A stretch of DNA of 64,000 nt. Source: Monosporascus cannonballus. Its lineage: Eukaryota > Ascomycota > Sordariomycetes > Xylariales. The stretch spans positions 248,001 through 312,000 of the forward strand of contig QJNS01000053.1 of the NCBI GenBank assembly GCA_004154925.1. Reading direction: 5' to 3'. The translations under genes and the position numbers were made by a program. The notes beneath the pieces are model-generated. The model did not search any database. It saw only the letters and a list, made by a program, of their open reading frames with translations, and had not been told where the DNA came from. This document shows positions 1 to 11,640 of the stretch, in pieces; position 1 is the first letter of the stretch; each line of letters begins with the position of its first letter.

Positions 1-2210
1 AAAAATATACCTAAAATATGTTTATAAATTTTTTTAAATTTTATAAAAGGCAAAATTATTTGTTAACGCGGAAAAAAATTAATTTTGTAAGTAGGCAATG
101 GAATATTTGAGATATATTATTACCTTAGAATATATTAGAATAAACCCTATAAAAGTTATTATAATTACAAAATAATAAATGCTAACGATAATTAGGGAAA
201 TATAAACATTTTTAAAATTCATAAATTATTACAGAAAGTTTTTTCGAAATTTTAATAAAATAATTATACTATTAACGCATCTTACGAAGAAAAAAAGAAT
301 TTAAATAAATATTAAATACGGTAAAAGTATTTCAGAATATTAAGAATACGATTATGAACAAGCTAGTATTAATTATATACGACTTAAATTATTTCGTTAA
401 ATTGAAACAAATATTTTGAATTACGGTATTTTAAATAAGGAATATATGGCCATTATTATAATATTTCGAAAGTTTAAGTACTTTTTGAAAAGAAGTTTGT
501 ACCAGATTAAGGTTTATACGGATTATTAAAATCTTATCCGATTTTTTATAACCAAGAAATTTATAAGATAATAATAAAGATATGCGGAAAAATTGGCGAA
601 CTTCGATTTCGTTATTATCTATAAGAAAAACTTAGAAAATAACAAAGCAAATACCTTAAACAAGCGACCAAATTTCGAAAAGAAATTGGTTAAAATTAAC
701 CATATAATTTTCAATATTATTATAAAAAAATATTTACGATTATAACAAATTACGATAATTCGGAAAATACCTTTAAATATATACCACAAAATCTAATAAT
801 ATAACGATAATTTTCTAGAAAACTAAAAAATAAATAAAATGTATATTTTAAAGGAAAATTAAAAAGATTTAATACGAAAAATATATAAACATTAGTAATA
901 CGGATAGTTAAGGCTTTATAAAACTTTAAAAATATTTTAACGCTTATATTCCTTTTTTAAAATAAGATTCACGCCACAAAAAGTTATATAATAATATAAT
1001 ATTTGTACCAGAGTAAAAACTCGTCGATATAAGCCATACGGAAAATTATAACCATTATTAATTGCAAAATAACTATAGTATTTAATTATATTCGATTTTA
1101 TTACTAAATTTCTTATATTAAAAACTCTAATTACGGAAATATATTATTATAATATTTTCGTAATCGTCGATCGAATTACGAAATTATCTTATTTTTTACT
1201 ATATTAAAAGGATATAAATGCCGAACAAATAACATATATTTTTTAAAAAGTATTTTTAATATATACGGATTATTAATGAAAATTTTTTTAAATAAAAAAT
1301 CTATATTCGTATTTACGTTTTGGCAAAACCTAATAACATAAATTAACTTAAATTATAAATTATTAAACGCATTTAAACCTAAGGCGAATAAATAAACGGA
1401 ATAAATAAATTAAACTTTAAAACTTTATTTACAGTATTATATTAATTACAAATAAAATAATTATATTACAAAACTGCGAAATATATAATTAACTTATAAT
1501 ACTAATTATAATAAAAATATCAAAATAATATTTGCAAACGAGAATTATGGTTTTATTCTAGAAATTTATAAAAAAGCATATAATAACGGTCTAATTAATA
1601 TTAAAATAATTTTTATATCGGAATAATTACGATAATTACATTAAAAAATAAAAACAAAATTAAATTTCGTATAAAATCACATAAGCAAATATTATAACCA
1701 AAAAAGGTTAAAAAAATTAATTTTTAAAAAACGGAAAACAAGGTTTTTTATTACCAAAAATATTTAAACAAAAAAACCTAACAGAAAATTCGATTTCAAA
1801 TATATCGGCTTATACAAAATTATAAAAAAGAATTTTAAAAAATAATTATTAATTAGAATTTCTATTAAAAATTAAATTTTATTTAGTTTTTTACGTTTTT
1901 TTATTCGAATTAATAGTAAATATAATTAAGATATATACGGTACAAAACGATATAAAAATAAAAAATAAATAAGCGTACTAAATGGAAAAGATATTTAATA
2001 TCCGAAAACAAAACGGATTTACCTAATACCTAATTAAATAAGAAAAGCATTTAAATTCCGAAAATACTTAGAAACTTATTAAAAACTTTATTAACGCCTA
2101 GTACCTATTAAAGAACTTTTACCAGCAACGACGGAATTACCGGATATAATAATATCTTAATTAACGTTTTCTAACAGCTAAGTAACGTTAAGTAACTTAA
2201 AAAAGGAATT
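1..2210 (+). pseudogene. Element A pol remnant: RNase H, integrase, chromodomain
   Basis: Degenerate polyprotein read on the + strand in shifting frames with many TAA/TAG stops. The integrase core is recognisable from about 1094, where the translation begins DFITKFLILKTLIT, followed by VIVDRITK near 1165-1190, the usual start of a gypsy integrase catalytic domain. A chromodomain lies at about 1975-2125; key residues are YLIK, then NSENT and a stop where W is expected, then YLLKNFYQ. This C-terminal chromodomain puts the element in the chromovirus branch, whose integrases are known to target heterochromatin. Acidic catalytic residues cannot be checked reliably through the mutations. No intact enzyme is expected. 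Confidence 0.82.
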
Positions 2211-2227
2211 AAAACGGCTAAAAAAAC

Positions 2228-2688
2228 CTTGGCGTTAGTCTGCTCTCGACGCTTCTGCTTTTTTAACTCCTTTAGTAATTGTAATTCTTATTATATTATT
2301 TTAATTTTTTTCGAACAAAAAAACGTTTTTTATTTTTTAAAACGAATTAACCGCATAAAAACTTTATTTATTTTTTACTGATAACGTTTTTGCAATTTTA
2401 GAAAACGCTTTTTCGTAAACATTTTTTTATGTTTTAAACGTTAATTTTCGGTACGAATATTTTTTAAGAAAATAAGAGAACGCCGTTATTATTACAAAAA
2501 TAACTACGTTTAACGTACGTTTTGCATTTAAAAATATTTTCTATTATTTTGCATTTCCAGCTTTTGGAAAAGTATGAAGAATACGGCATAATTTCAAAAT
2601 TGAAATCGTTAAAAATAAAAAGCAAATTTTAACGTTACGTAATAGACGAAAAAACTTAACGACAATTTTTAATAACGCAGGCCGACAT
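2228..2688 (-). pseudogene. Antisense ORF remnant in element A (Cys-rich, basic/coiled-coil)
   Basis: Read on the strand opposite to pol from an ATG at 2686-2688, one frame runs about 150 codons. It is broken only by TAA/TAG where CAA or CAG would remove the stop. Early in it is the segment FNFEIMPYSSYFSKSWKCK. This matches FKYEIMPYFYYFSKNIKYK in the equivalent ORF of element G, with Tyr where Cys is expected (TGC to TAC). The C-terminal half is Lys/Arg/Gln-rich. The ORF lies between the chromodomain and the polypurine tract. Function unknown; I infer a Cys-pair plus coiled-coil protein from comparison with D, G and I. Confidence 0.6.
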
Positions 2689-2734
2689 TTTAAGGAAAAA
2701 AGGCTTACCGAAAAAAAATCTTAAGGGCAAAATT

Positions 2735-2752
2735 TAAGGAAAAAGAAGATCG
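2735..2752 (+). other. Polypurine tract of element A
   Basis: A purine run (aggaaaaagaaga) directly precedes the 3' LTR. The comparable position in B reads agaaaaagggaaa. It is the expected plus-strand priming site for reverse transcription. Confidence 0.6.
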
Positions 2753-3133
2753 TATCATAATCCAAACCAGTTAGGCCTACGAAAACGGTCCAGCCAAAAT
2801 CACAAAACCACGTTAGTTCAAGGTTACGTAATTAATGCTTAACGGGTTTTAACTAAATACGATTAAGCATAATTAAGCAGCATTAAGTAACCCTTTAGCA
2901 AAGCTTTGTTAAACAAAAATAAGCAGTAATAAAGGGATTAAAATATATACGCTTATTATTTCCATAATTTAAAGAATACCAGCTTACAATATAATATCGT
3001 TACCTAAGGTACTTTTGGAATTACGAAACGTAACACATTATTATATTTATTACTTAGATTCCCACGATACTTCTGCCAATATAAACCCGTACGACTAAGG
3101 TTTAAAAATTGATTAAACCGCTTAGCCGTTACA
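2753..3133 (+). repeat. 3' LTR of element A (type IV U3)
   Basis: 381 bp, starting tatcataatcc (TG to TA by RIP) and ending gccgttaca. The right part, from the TATA-like tatata at 2944-2949 to the end, is the R-U5 block shared by all chromovirus LTRs in the window. The left part (U3) has short direct repeats around gcttaa/attaagca and resembles only the LTR of element H, not those of B, D, G or I. Confidence 0.88.
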
Positions 3134-3164
3134 GAAAGGCAGTTAGTATAAGGTAATACCTTAA

Positions 3165-3385
3165 TATAAAACCCTGTATCACATATAAAAGTATATAACT
3201 GAAAAGAAAATATATTAAAAGTTACATAACCTTTAAAAAATCCTCTGTAAAAGGTAAAGGTAATAAACCTTTCTTAAATACATATAAAAACAATAGTACC
3301 CAAAAGATAATAATATCGGATTAGCCGAAAAAATTTTTACTAGCTTGTTAGCTAATTAAGCTATAGCGTTATTAAGTTTAATACA
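3165..3385 (-). repeat. 3' LTR of copia element E
   Basis: 221 bp. On the - strand it runs TGTATTAAAC...GGGTTTTATA, a TGTA...TACA type end with one RIP change. It is preceded on that strand by a polypurine tract ctaaggggg (3386-3394 on the + strand as cccccttag), as in the other copia element F. Its outer end, tataaaaccctgtatcacat, matches tgtaaaaccctgcattacat at 39407-39426, which I take as the start of the 5' LTR. Confidence 0.68.
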
Positions 3386-3842
3386 CCCCCTTAGTTATTA
3401 GAAATTAATAGCTGAAATTTTTATAATATTAAGCAATTGCCCAAAAAGGAAATACCGTAATAGTTAGTTTTTAATAAATAATAAATAAAACGCAAAAACG
3501 GAAACAAAAAAGGGTAATTAATATTTTGATTAACTAAGGAAGTTATTCGAAATGGCAGAACGTCGGACCGGATTCGAACCTATGTTTTTAGGTATTAGGA
3601 CCTAACGTTATACCATTAGATTATAAAAGTTTTATTAAAAAGCTTTTTCATTGATTTTATTTTTAAGGTTGTTTAAAAACGAAAATAATAATACTTTATA
3701 AGAAAAAAAACGATCAAAAGAAAACAGAAATAATAACTTTTTGTTGCTGAGCAATATTTGGGATAAATTAATATTTTTTAGGTTTTTTTAGCTTTAAAAT
3801 AACGTTTTAAAAGTTTAATAATTTAATGAACTGTTAATACTA
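3386..3842. other. 3' untranslated tail of copia E
   Basis: About 450 bases between the E polypurine tract and the stop after RNase H. No coding sequence is recognised. It contains the tRNA-like remnant at about 3556-3628 and otherwise AT-rich sequence. Confidence 0.45.
3556..3628 (-). pseudogene. tRNA-like remnant
   Basis: On the - strand there is a D-loop-like taatggtataac, a hairpin ttaggtcctaatacctaa that could be an anticodon arm (CCT would be the anticodon, i.e. Arg), and a good T-loop ggttcgaatcc. The spacing is roughly right for a tRNA of about 72 nt. The acceptor stem does not pair, and the anticodon loop appears one base too long. It sits inside the 3' tail of retroelement E. I read it as a mutated tRNA or tRNA-derived fragment, not a working gene. 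Confidence 0.4.
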
Positions 3843-4293
3843 TTAGAGCTTTAAGGGCTTAGTTAAGCCATTTGTTATCATAGCGTTAATAGGCGTCCAT
3901 TTAATTTTTATTTTTTTTGCTGCGTAGATTTCGCGAAGCCAGTAATTATAGATATTTACGTATTTTAGTTTCGTAATTAGGCGTATAATCTTTTTAATAA
4001 TTAGTCATATCGTTTATTTATTATCTATCTGGATAATTAAGTCCTTATTCAACTTTAACTTAATAACTTTAAATAATTTTAGCATAAAAAAGGTTTTTTT
4101 TACTGTTTGTAACAGGGCTAATAATTTAATTTCCGTATTCGAGGTGGTAACTATATTCTGCTTATTAGCTCTTTATACGATAGAGCTACCGAAAAGTAAT
4201 AGCATAAATCTTTAAAAGCTTTTCCGGTTAGGGTTATTCGCAAAAAAAACGTCGTTCGCATATAGAAACAATCGTACGTTAGGATTTTCGTTA
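3843..4293 (-). pseudogene. Copia E RNase H, C-terminal part
   Basis: On the - strand from 4293 the frame reads copia-type RNase H: LFLYANDVFFANN, then SSIV, TTSNTEIKLLAL (family form TTSSTEAELLAL), then YVNIYNYWLRE and NAMITNGLTKPLKL before TAA. These are the conserved C-terminal blocks of Ty1/copia pol, including the end motif before the 3' LTR. The frame begins exactly at the TSD cgtta and joins in frame to the RT piece at 17348-17555 (ending LKFGDN) once element D is removed. Internal stops are all TAA/TAG. Confidence 0.85.
4289..4293. repeat. TSD of element D, left copy (cgtta)
   Basis: Identical to 17348-17352 on the other side of D. A five-base duplication is standard for Ty3/gypsy integrases. 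Confidence 0.88.
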
Positions 4294-4659
4294 TATAACG
4301 GCTAAGCGGTTTAACCAATTATTAAACCTTAAGTCGACGGGTTTATGTTGGCAGAAGTATCGTAGGAATCTAAGCAATAAATACAGTAATCTTATTACGT
4401 TTCGTAATATTAAAGGTGCTTTAAGTAACCATATTATATTGCAAACTAAAGTTATTTAAATTATAAAAATAATAAATATTTTATATTCGATTTTTTTAAC
4501 TTATCGATCTTAGCTTTATGAGTTTTACGATCGATTTTGTTAAGCCTAGTTTTATAAGTTTTACGATCGATCCCGTTAAATTATTACGTAATTTAACCTA
4601 TATGGCTTAATTATTTATTACGACCGTTTTTCGAAGCCGTAACCTATTAAGTTATTATA
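4294..4659 (-). repeat. 3' LTR of element D (type II U3)
   Basis: 366 bp, matching 16982-17347. Its U3 part (about 4500-4659) has two copies of a unit of about 36-38 bp around ttttacgatcgatcccg. The R-U5 part is the block shared with the other chromovirus LTRs. It is followed at 4660 by cgatcccttttttttc, the reverse complement of the polypurine tract. Confidence 0.9.
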
Positions 4660-4816
4660 CGATCCCTTTTTTTTCATAATCTTTGTCCTAAAAATTTCTT
4701 TTTTTTCTTTAAGTTTTCCTTCTGCCATTATATCGGATCGTATTAAAAAACCGATTAACCGAAAAATAAAAAAACGGAATAACTTGCTTAAGTTAATCAT
4801 CTTTTGAACCGTAAAT

Positions 4817-5230
4817 ATGCCCGTATGTTCTTATTATGCTCGTTACGGGTTGTTATCTTATCGTATTTTTTCGACGGATTCCTTCCGGTACGAGGAATAC
4901 GTAACGCAAAACCAAGGTTTTTATAATATTAACGGTCTTTTTATTTTTCAATTTGAAAAATTCGTTTTTAACCACCTTAAGGTTAAAACAGAACTTAAAA
5001 AAATTAAGAAGGAAACGGAACAGGCGTAAACTAAGGTTCGTTACCTTCGAAAATAAAAGAAATTTGGGCCGGTCGCATAATACGTATATTATCCTGTGGC
5101 TTTCGATCCTTAAAAAAGTTAAATAAGTTAAAACGTTAAAAAAAACAGGCTGAACTGGAGGCCACCAAGGCCATAACGGCGGAGGCCGCACCTTTTTTCG
5201 ACTGGTTTAACCTGGAATCCACAGATTAGT
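4817..5230 (+). pseudogene. Antisense ORF remnant in element D (Cys pairs plus coiled coil)
   Basis: Opposite to D's pol. A 70-codon open stretch starts at ATG 4817 and continues in the same frame to about 5230, with only TAA stops where CAA would restore Gln. The N-terminus reads MPVCSYYARYGLLSYRIF, then FRYEEYV and GFYNING. If Tyr codons TAC/TAT are taken as mutated Cys, this is a C-x2-C ... R-C-x2-C-type Cys-rich domain. It is followed by a Lys/Glu-rich helix (KVKTELKKIKKETEQA) and LRKQKKFG, which looks like a coiled coil. The layout is the same in A, G and I. A function such as nucleic-acid binding is only inference. Confidence 0.62.
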
Positions 5231-8200
5231 CATTTATTAATTAAGGAATTTTTAACCCTATTAACCTCGGCGTTATTAGTAAAAATTCTTTAATAGGTAT
5301 TAAGCGCTAATAAGATTTTTGGCAGGTTCCTAGGTATTTTCGAAATTCGGATACTTTTTCCATTTAACTAAGTACTGGGTAAATCCGTTTTGTTTTTGCA
5401 TATCGAAAATTTTCTCCATTTCGTATACTTATTCGTCCTTTATTTTTATATCGTTTTATACCGTATGTATTTTAATTATATCTGCTGCTAATTTAAGTAA
5501 AAAAATATAAAAAATTAAATACAATTTAATTTTTGACGGAAATCCCTATTAATAATTATTTTTTAAGATTTTTTGGCGATTTTATATAGACCGATATATT
5601 TAAAATAAAATTTTTTATTAAGTTACTTTATTTAAATATTTTTGATAACGAAAAAAACTATTTCCCCTTTTTCGAAAATTAATCCTTTTAATTTTTTCTA
5701 ATTATAATATTTACTTATTTGATTTTATACGAATTTTAATTACTGTTTTTATTTTTTTAATTTAATTATCGTAATTATTTTAACTTAAAGATTATTTTAA
5801 TATTAATTAAACCGTTATTACGTATTTCTTTATAAACCTTTAGAATAAAATTAAAATATACGTTCGTAAATATTAGTTTAATACTTTTTTAATAATTGAT
5901 ATTATAAGTTAATTATGCGATTAATAATTTCTTAACTTAATTATTTTATTCGTAATTAATGTAATATCGTAAATAAGTTTTTAAAATTTAATTAATTTAC
6001 TTTATTTATTTGTTTATTTAAGCTTTAAAAATATTAAATAATTTATAATTTAAGTTAATTTATGTTATAAAATTTTGTCAAAATTTAAATAGAAATATTT
6101 ATCCTTTATTTGATACAATTTTTATTAATAATCTATATATATTAAAAATATATTTTAAAAAAATATATGCTAATTATTCGGTGTTCGTATTTTCGTAATA
6201 TGGTAAAAAATAAAAATATTTCGTAAATCGGTCGATAATTGCGAAAGTATTATTATAATAAATTCCTATAGCTAAATGTTTTAATATAAGAAATTTAATA
6301 ATAAAGTTAAATATAAGTAAATATTATAATCGCTTTATAATTATTAATAGCTGTAACTTTTCGTATAGCTTATATCGTCGAGTTTTTGCTTTAGCGCAAA
6401 TATCGTATTGTCGTATAATTTTCTATACCGTTAATTTTATTTTAAGAAAAAAAATATATACGTTAAAATCGCTTTAAGGTTTTATAAATTCCTAGATATC
6501 CATGTAATTAATATTGGTATATTTCGCGTATTAAATCCTTTTAATATTCTCTTAAAACTTATATATTATTTATTTTTTAGTTTTTTAGGAAATTATTATT
6601 ATACTGTTAAATATTTTAATATATATCGAAAGGTATTATCCGAATTATCGTAATTTGTCGTAAACGTAAATATTTTTTATAATAATATCAAAAATTATAT
6701 AATTAATTTTAACTAATTTTTTTCAAAATCCAGTTATTTATTTAAAGTATTTGTTTTATTATTTTTTAATTCTCTTTTATAAATAATAACAAAGTCGAAA
6801 TTCGGTAATATTTTTACATATCGAAGTTATTATTTTATAAATTTCCTAATCGTAATAAATCGGGTAAATTTTTAATAATTTATATAAATTTTAACCTGAT
6901 ATAAGTTTTTTTTAGAAAATACCTAAACTTCCGAAATGCCATAATAATAACCATAAATGCCTTATTTAAAATACCGTAATTTAGTTCGGTTTTTTTTTAG
7001 CTTGTACTAAAAAAATACAATAAGGTATAATTTGCCTTAATTATGTTATTATCCGATTATTATATTTAATCCGTAATTCGAAATACCGGTTTTTAATTTA
7101 ACGGGACGGTTTAAAATATATATAATTAGTATTAACTCGTTAATAATTATATTCTTAATATCTTAAAATATTATTTCCGTATTTAACGTTTATTTAAACT
7201 TTTTTTTTGTAAGATTTATTAGGGGTATAATTATTTTGCTAAAATTTCGAAGACATTTTCTGTAATAATTAACGAATTTAAGAAATATCTGTACCTTTTT
7301 AATTATCGTTAACGTTTATTATTTTGTAATTGCAATAACCTTTTTAAAATTTATTTTAATATAATTAAAGGTAATAAAATATTCCAGATATTTTATTTTT
7401 TATATATAAAATTAGTCTTTTTGCGTTAATAAAGAATTTTATAAACAAATTTTATATATGCTTTTTCCGTTTCGAAAATAATAAAAATATTATCGAAATA
7501 ACAAATAACAAAAATATTAAATTATTTTCGTAATACGTAATTAACTATTTGCTAAAAAGTTGTTAATACGTTTGAAAATCTTATTAATATAAGCAAATAC
7601 TTAAATAATCCGTATTTCGTTTTAAAAGTTATTTTCCAGTCGTATTTCTTTTAATTTTAATAAGATTATATTAATTTTTAAAATCGAATATTAAAAATTA
7701 TTTGGTTCCGTAAAATCTCTTTTATAGTTTTGTAATTAAAAGCAATAATATTCGATTTTTAATTATAATATTGTTTAATTATTAATAATTAATAGTAAAT
7801 CGTAATTTCCTATTTTTTTTTAATACGAACAACATTAGATATCTTATTAGTAATTTCGAAAAATAAATTTATCCTTGTTGTAACCGATTTTTCAGGTATT
7901 TTTTAAAAATATATAGTTCGGTTTCGCAAAGATTATAAATAAAGTAAAAGTTTATCGACAATCTTTTTTTAAAAATTATTTCGTAATTTTATTCGCTATA
8001 TTTTAATAACTTTATATTAAGCTCCTTTTTGAAAAGCTACTTATATCTGTAGTATTATGGTAGCATATTAATCAAAATCCTTGATTTTTGGAGTTATTAT
8101 TCCAATTTTAGATTGTTATTTAGTTATTTTAATTTCGCTTTAATTATAATAATAATTCGTTTTATTTTGCTTTAATACCCGTTTTCCTTTTTATATTTTA

Positions 8201-8978
8201 TTCTTTTAAGTAATATGATTTTTATCGTATTTTTATACTTGCATTTATCGTTATTCTCGATTAAATATTAAAATCTTAATTTTTTTTAATTCGTTAATAA
8301 AGAATAAAACAATTTTTACTTAGCCAGTTTTACTATTAATTAACACTCCGTATTAATATATCCATATTAATTCTAAGATTATATCGTAATTTCTAAATAA
8401 AACAATATTAAAATTAACTATTTAATATCGTCCTTTAACAAAAATCTTAAGGTAATTAATTTCGCGTATAACCTTTCCGCTATCGTAAGCAAATTCTTAA
8501 TTTTTGGTATTTGTTATTATGTAAAGTTTTAACTTATATTTTTATGGCAATTTAAATTTGTTAACCATATTTGGTGTAATATAATTCTTATCCAAAGCTC
8601 CGTAATTTATTATTACGGTATACTAATATATTTCGATTTATATTTCCAAAATAATAAAGTTATTAACGTTTTTTATTATTACGTTTAAAGCTTCTTTTGG
8701 AAGCTTTTTTTAATTTCTCTAGGTTTCGTTATTTTGCAATTTTTTATAAATAACCTTTTTTTTAATTTTTATTCGAATTTATTAAATTTTGCTTATGTTT
8801 TTTTATTTAACGCGTTAAGTTGCTATATTTATTATTATTACCGGCATATTATTTTTTCGAACCGTATCAATTATTCTTACTTTTATGACAGTTTTTTTTT
8901 CTTATTAAGTAAATTATTTTCTTATATTTACAATTATATTTTATTATATATTATTCTAGTTATTGTTTTGAAAATCTT
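5231..8978 (-). pseudogene. Element D pol, left part: RT, RNase H, integrase, chromodomain
   Basis: Reverse-strand gypsy pol remnant, colinear with elements G (33200-36960) and I (44050-47795). The RT active-site block is at 7489-7500, read Y-F-D-N (YLDD in the family; the second Asp codon has become Asn by RIP). The chromodomain is at about 5240-5390. The sequence stops at 8978, where B is inserted, and resumes at 15374. Frames are shifted and full of stops. Confidence 0.82.
8974..8978. repeat. TSD of element B, left copy (atctt)
   Basis: The partner is atctc at 15369-15373, one C/T difference that RIP explains. In the homologous uninterrupted elements the sequence runs aaatctt(c/t)tataaatta, so removing B and one copy restores D. 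Confidence 0.8.
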
Positions 8979-9367
8979 TATTACGACCTAACAAACTACG
9001 ACCTCCAGGAACGGTCGTAACAAAAAAGGCCAAGAAAATTAAGTGGATTAGGTTAGGTAATGAATTACCAACTTACTGGTGGTAAGCCAGTAAGCCGGAT
9101 TACCAATTTACTGGTAAAAAGTTAATAAGCTGGATTATTAACTGATTGGTAATAATTTAGTTAACAGAATAAAAATATATACGTTTATTAATTCCAGAAT
9201 TTAAATACTATTAATTTATAATAATATTTTATTACTTAAAATATTTTTAATATTACAAAACATAATACGTTATTATATTTATTGCTTAAATTCCTACCAT
9301 ACTTTTATTAATATAAACCCGTCGCCTTAAAATTTAATAATTTATTAAACCGTATAATTCGTTATAG
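8979..9367 (+). repeat. 5' LTR of element B (type I U3)
   Basis: Starts tattacgacctaac (TG to TA) and ends attcgttata. U3 holds degenerate copies of a unit of about 34 bp (accaacttactggtggtaag, then ccagtaagccgg). A TATA-like tatata lies at 9176-9181, followed by the conserved R-U5 block. The bases directly after the LTR, ggttataaattttc, are the primer-binding position but are too mutated to name the tRNA. Confidence 0.9.
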
Positions 9368-9479
9368 GTTATAAATTTTCATTTAATAATATTATTAAAT
9401 TTTGAATAATATTTAACGTCATTAAAATATTAATTAACATTTAAAAAACCTTTATTTAATAATTTTAAGTTCGAATTCG

Positions 9480-11640
9480 GATACTGGAAAAAAAGATTCG
9501 ATAAATTAAGGTTATATTATTTGCTTAACTTTTTTTCGCCAATATAAAACTTAAAAAACCGGAGCCTTACGATAAAAACAGTAACCTTTAAATTTTCCTA
9601 ATTTAAGTAAAAATTTATTTTCATTTTTTAAACCTTAATAATTTAACGGATTAAATTTTAATAATAGGAATATACTTAATAAGAAATACGGTTAATTAAT
9701 TTAAACTTATTATGAAAAATTTTTTGGAAATAAGAAAACCGGATAAGAAATATTTTATTAACGAAATAATTTTATTTTATACTAATTTCGAAAATAAAAT
9801 ATACGATTATTTCGACAATGCTGATAAAAAACGATTTACGGCTTAATAATTTCTATAATTCCGACAAGAGAAATCCGCATTTAAATATGCTTTAATTTTC
9901 AAAAGTTTTATAATTAAAACCGGATAAAAAAACGATAAAGCTAACGTTTTTATTAATATATTATATAAAAGATTAAAAGATAATATAAAAAATAAAATTA
10001 TTCGGATCGAATAATTAATTATTTTGGACCGGTATATTGTAAAATAATTAAAATTAATTACCGGCAGTTTAAAAAACGACAAAAGAAAAAAGAATAATAT
10101 ACCTTATATTCGGGATATAAATTTAATTAGGGAACAAAACGAAACGTACTCTTTATTTCTTATAAAACGGCGCCAGAACTTATAGAACTTGGCGTTACTT
10201 ATAGATAAAACTAAAGCCAAATTAAATACTTTAATTATGGCAAAATAGGATATATGGCGTATAAATGTAAGAAGCCTAAAAAGCTACGACAAGATAATTA
10301 AATACTTATACCGGAAAAATAATTCAAAAATAATTTAAAAAAATAATAATAAAGTTATTAACATAATCCAAGCCAATATATATCAGATTTATAACAAAAG
10401 GCCTAATAAGGATTATTACGATAAAAAACTCGATAAAAAATACAAAAAATCAAAAAATAATTTAATAAATATTACAAATATAATAAAAAGCATTATAAAA
10501 ATAATTACGCAAATATTAAAACTAAAAAAGAAACTTTTTTCCCGGAATACCTAATCGATATGGCAAAATATACGTTATATATTGTTGACGACGAAAATAT
10601 CTTAATTACGAAAAATAAAAACAATATATTTACGAATAAATTATCCGTATATATTATAAATGAATTAATATTTCAAATTGTACCGGAAATAATAAAAATA
10701 ATAAATAATAATATTAATATTTTCGATTTATAACCCCAGAAAATATCTAGCAGCTGGTCGAAATTAAAAGTTAATTTGAAAAAAAATAATATCTGTAAAA
10801 AAAACCTCTTTTGTAATTATAAATAATATAATTATTAAACGGAAAAGAAATTAATTCAGCGTACGGTAAAAGAAACACTATTAAAAAATTATTACGAACT
10901 TTTATTTTTAATTAATATTTATTACAGATCTCAAAAAAATTTATTAAAAAAATACGTTAATTTATAGGAAATTTTTAAAAAGATAATTAGGATAACGCAT
11001 AATAGGATACAATCGTTAACATAAGAAAATAATTTATTCAATAAGAAAACAAATTGCAAACAAATTAAAAATAATTAATATAATTCGAAGGAATAATATG
11101 CCGGCAATAACAATAAATATAATAACTTAATGCGTTAAATAAAAAAACATATATAAGGTTTCATAAATTCGAACAAAAATTAAAAGAAAAAGGATATTTA
11201 TAAAAAAGTCGTAAAATAACGAAACCTAAAAAAATTAAAAGGAATTTTTAAAAAAGGTTTTAAATACGACGATAAAAAACGTTGACGACCTTATTATTTT
11301 AGATATACAAATTAAAACATATTGGTATATCGTAGTGGTAAATTGTAAAGCTTTGGGCGGAAATTATATTATACCGGATATGGTTAATGAATTTAAATTA
11401 TTATGGAGATATAAGTTGGAACCCTATATATCGACAAATACCGAAAATTAGAAATTTGTTTACAATAATAAAAAAATCTTATGCGAAATTAATTATGTTA
11501 AGATTTTTATTTAAAAACGATATTAAACAGTTAATTTCGATATCGTTTTATTCGGGAATTACGATATAATTTTAGAATTATTATGGATACGTTGGTACGA
11601 AATCTTAATTAATGGAAATATTAGTTAAATAAAGTTCGTT
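9480..11640 (+). pseudogene. Element B gag and protease
   Basis: Gag remnant with a CCHC zinc knuckle at 10227-10268, read Y-F-N-Y-G-K-I-G-Y-M-A-Y-K-C. The family pattern is C-x2-C-x4-H-x4-C, with Tyr now at two Cys positions and at the His. The retropepsin-like protease follows. Its active-site D-S-G-A equivalent at 11341-11352 reads N-C-K-A. NYIIPDMVNEFKL comes after it, and DIILELLW near 11560-11600 corresponds to the conserved DIILGMPW block. The start of gag cannot be fixed. The protein is dead. Confidence 0.78.

Larger units (their letters stand above)
1..3133 (+). mobile_element. Element A: 3' half of a Ty3/gypsy chromovirus, cut by the window start
   Basis: The first bases align with element B from about 12479, just after the RT active site, so gag, protease and most of RT lie to the left of the window. 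What remains is RNase H, integrase, chromodomain, an antisense ORF and the 3' LTR. Colinearity with B (12479-15368) is clear to about 2120. After that A carries a longer 3' region and a different U3. The 5 bases after the LTR are gaaag; the mate of this possible TSD is outside the window. All frames are RIP-damaged, so the element is not autonomous. Confidence 0.9.
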
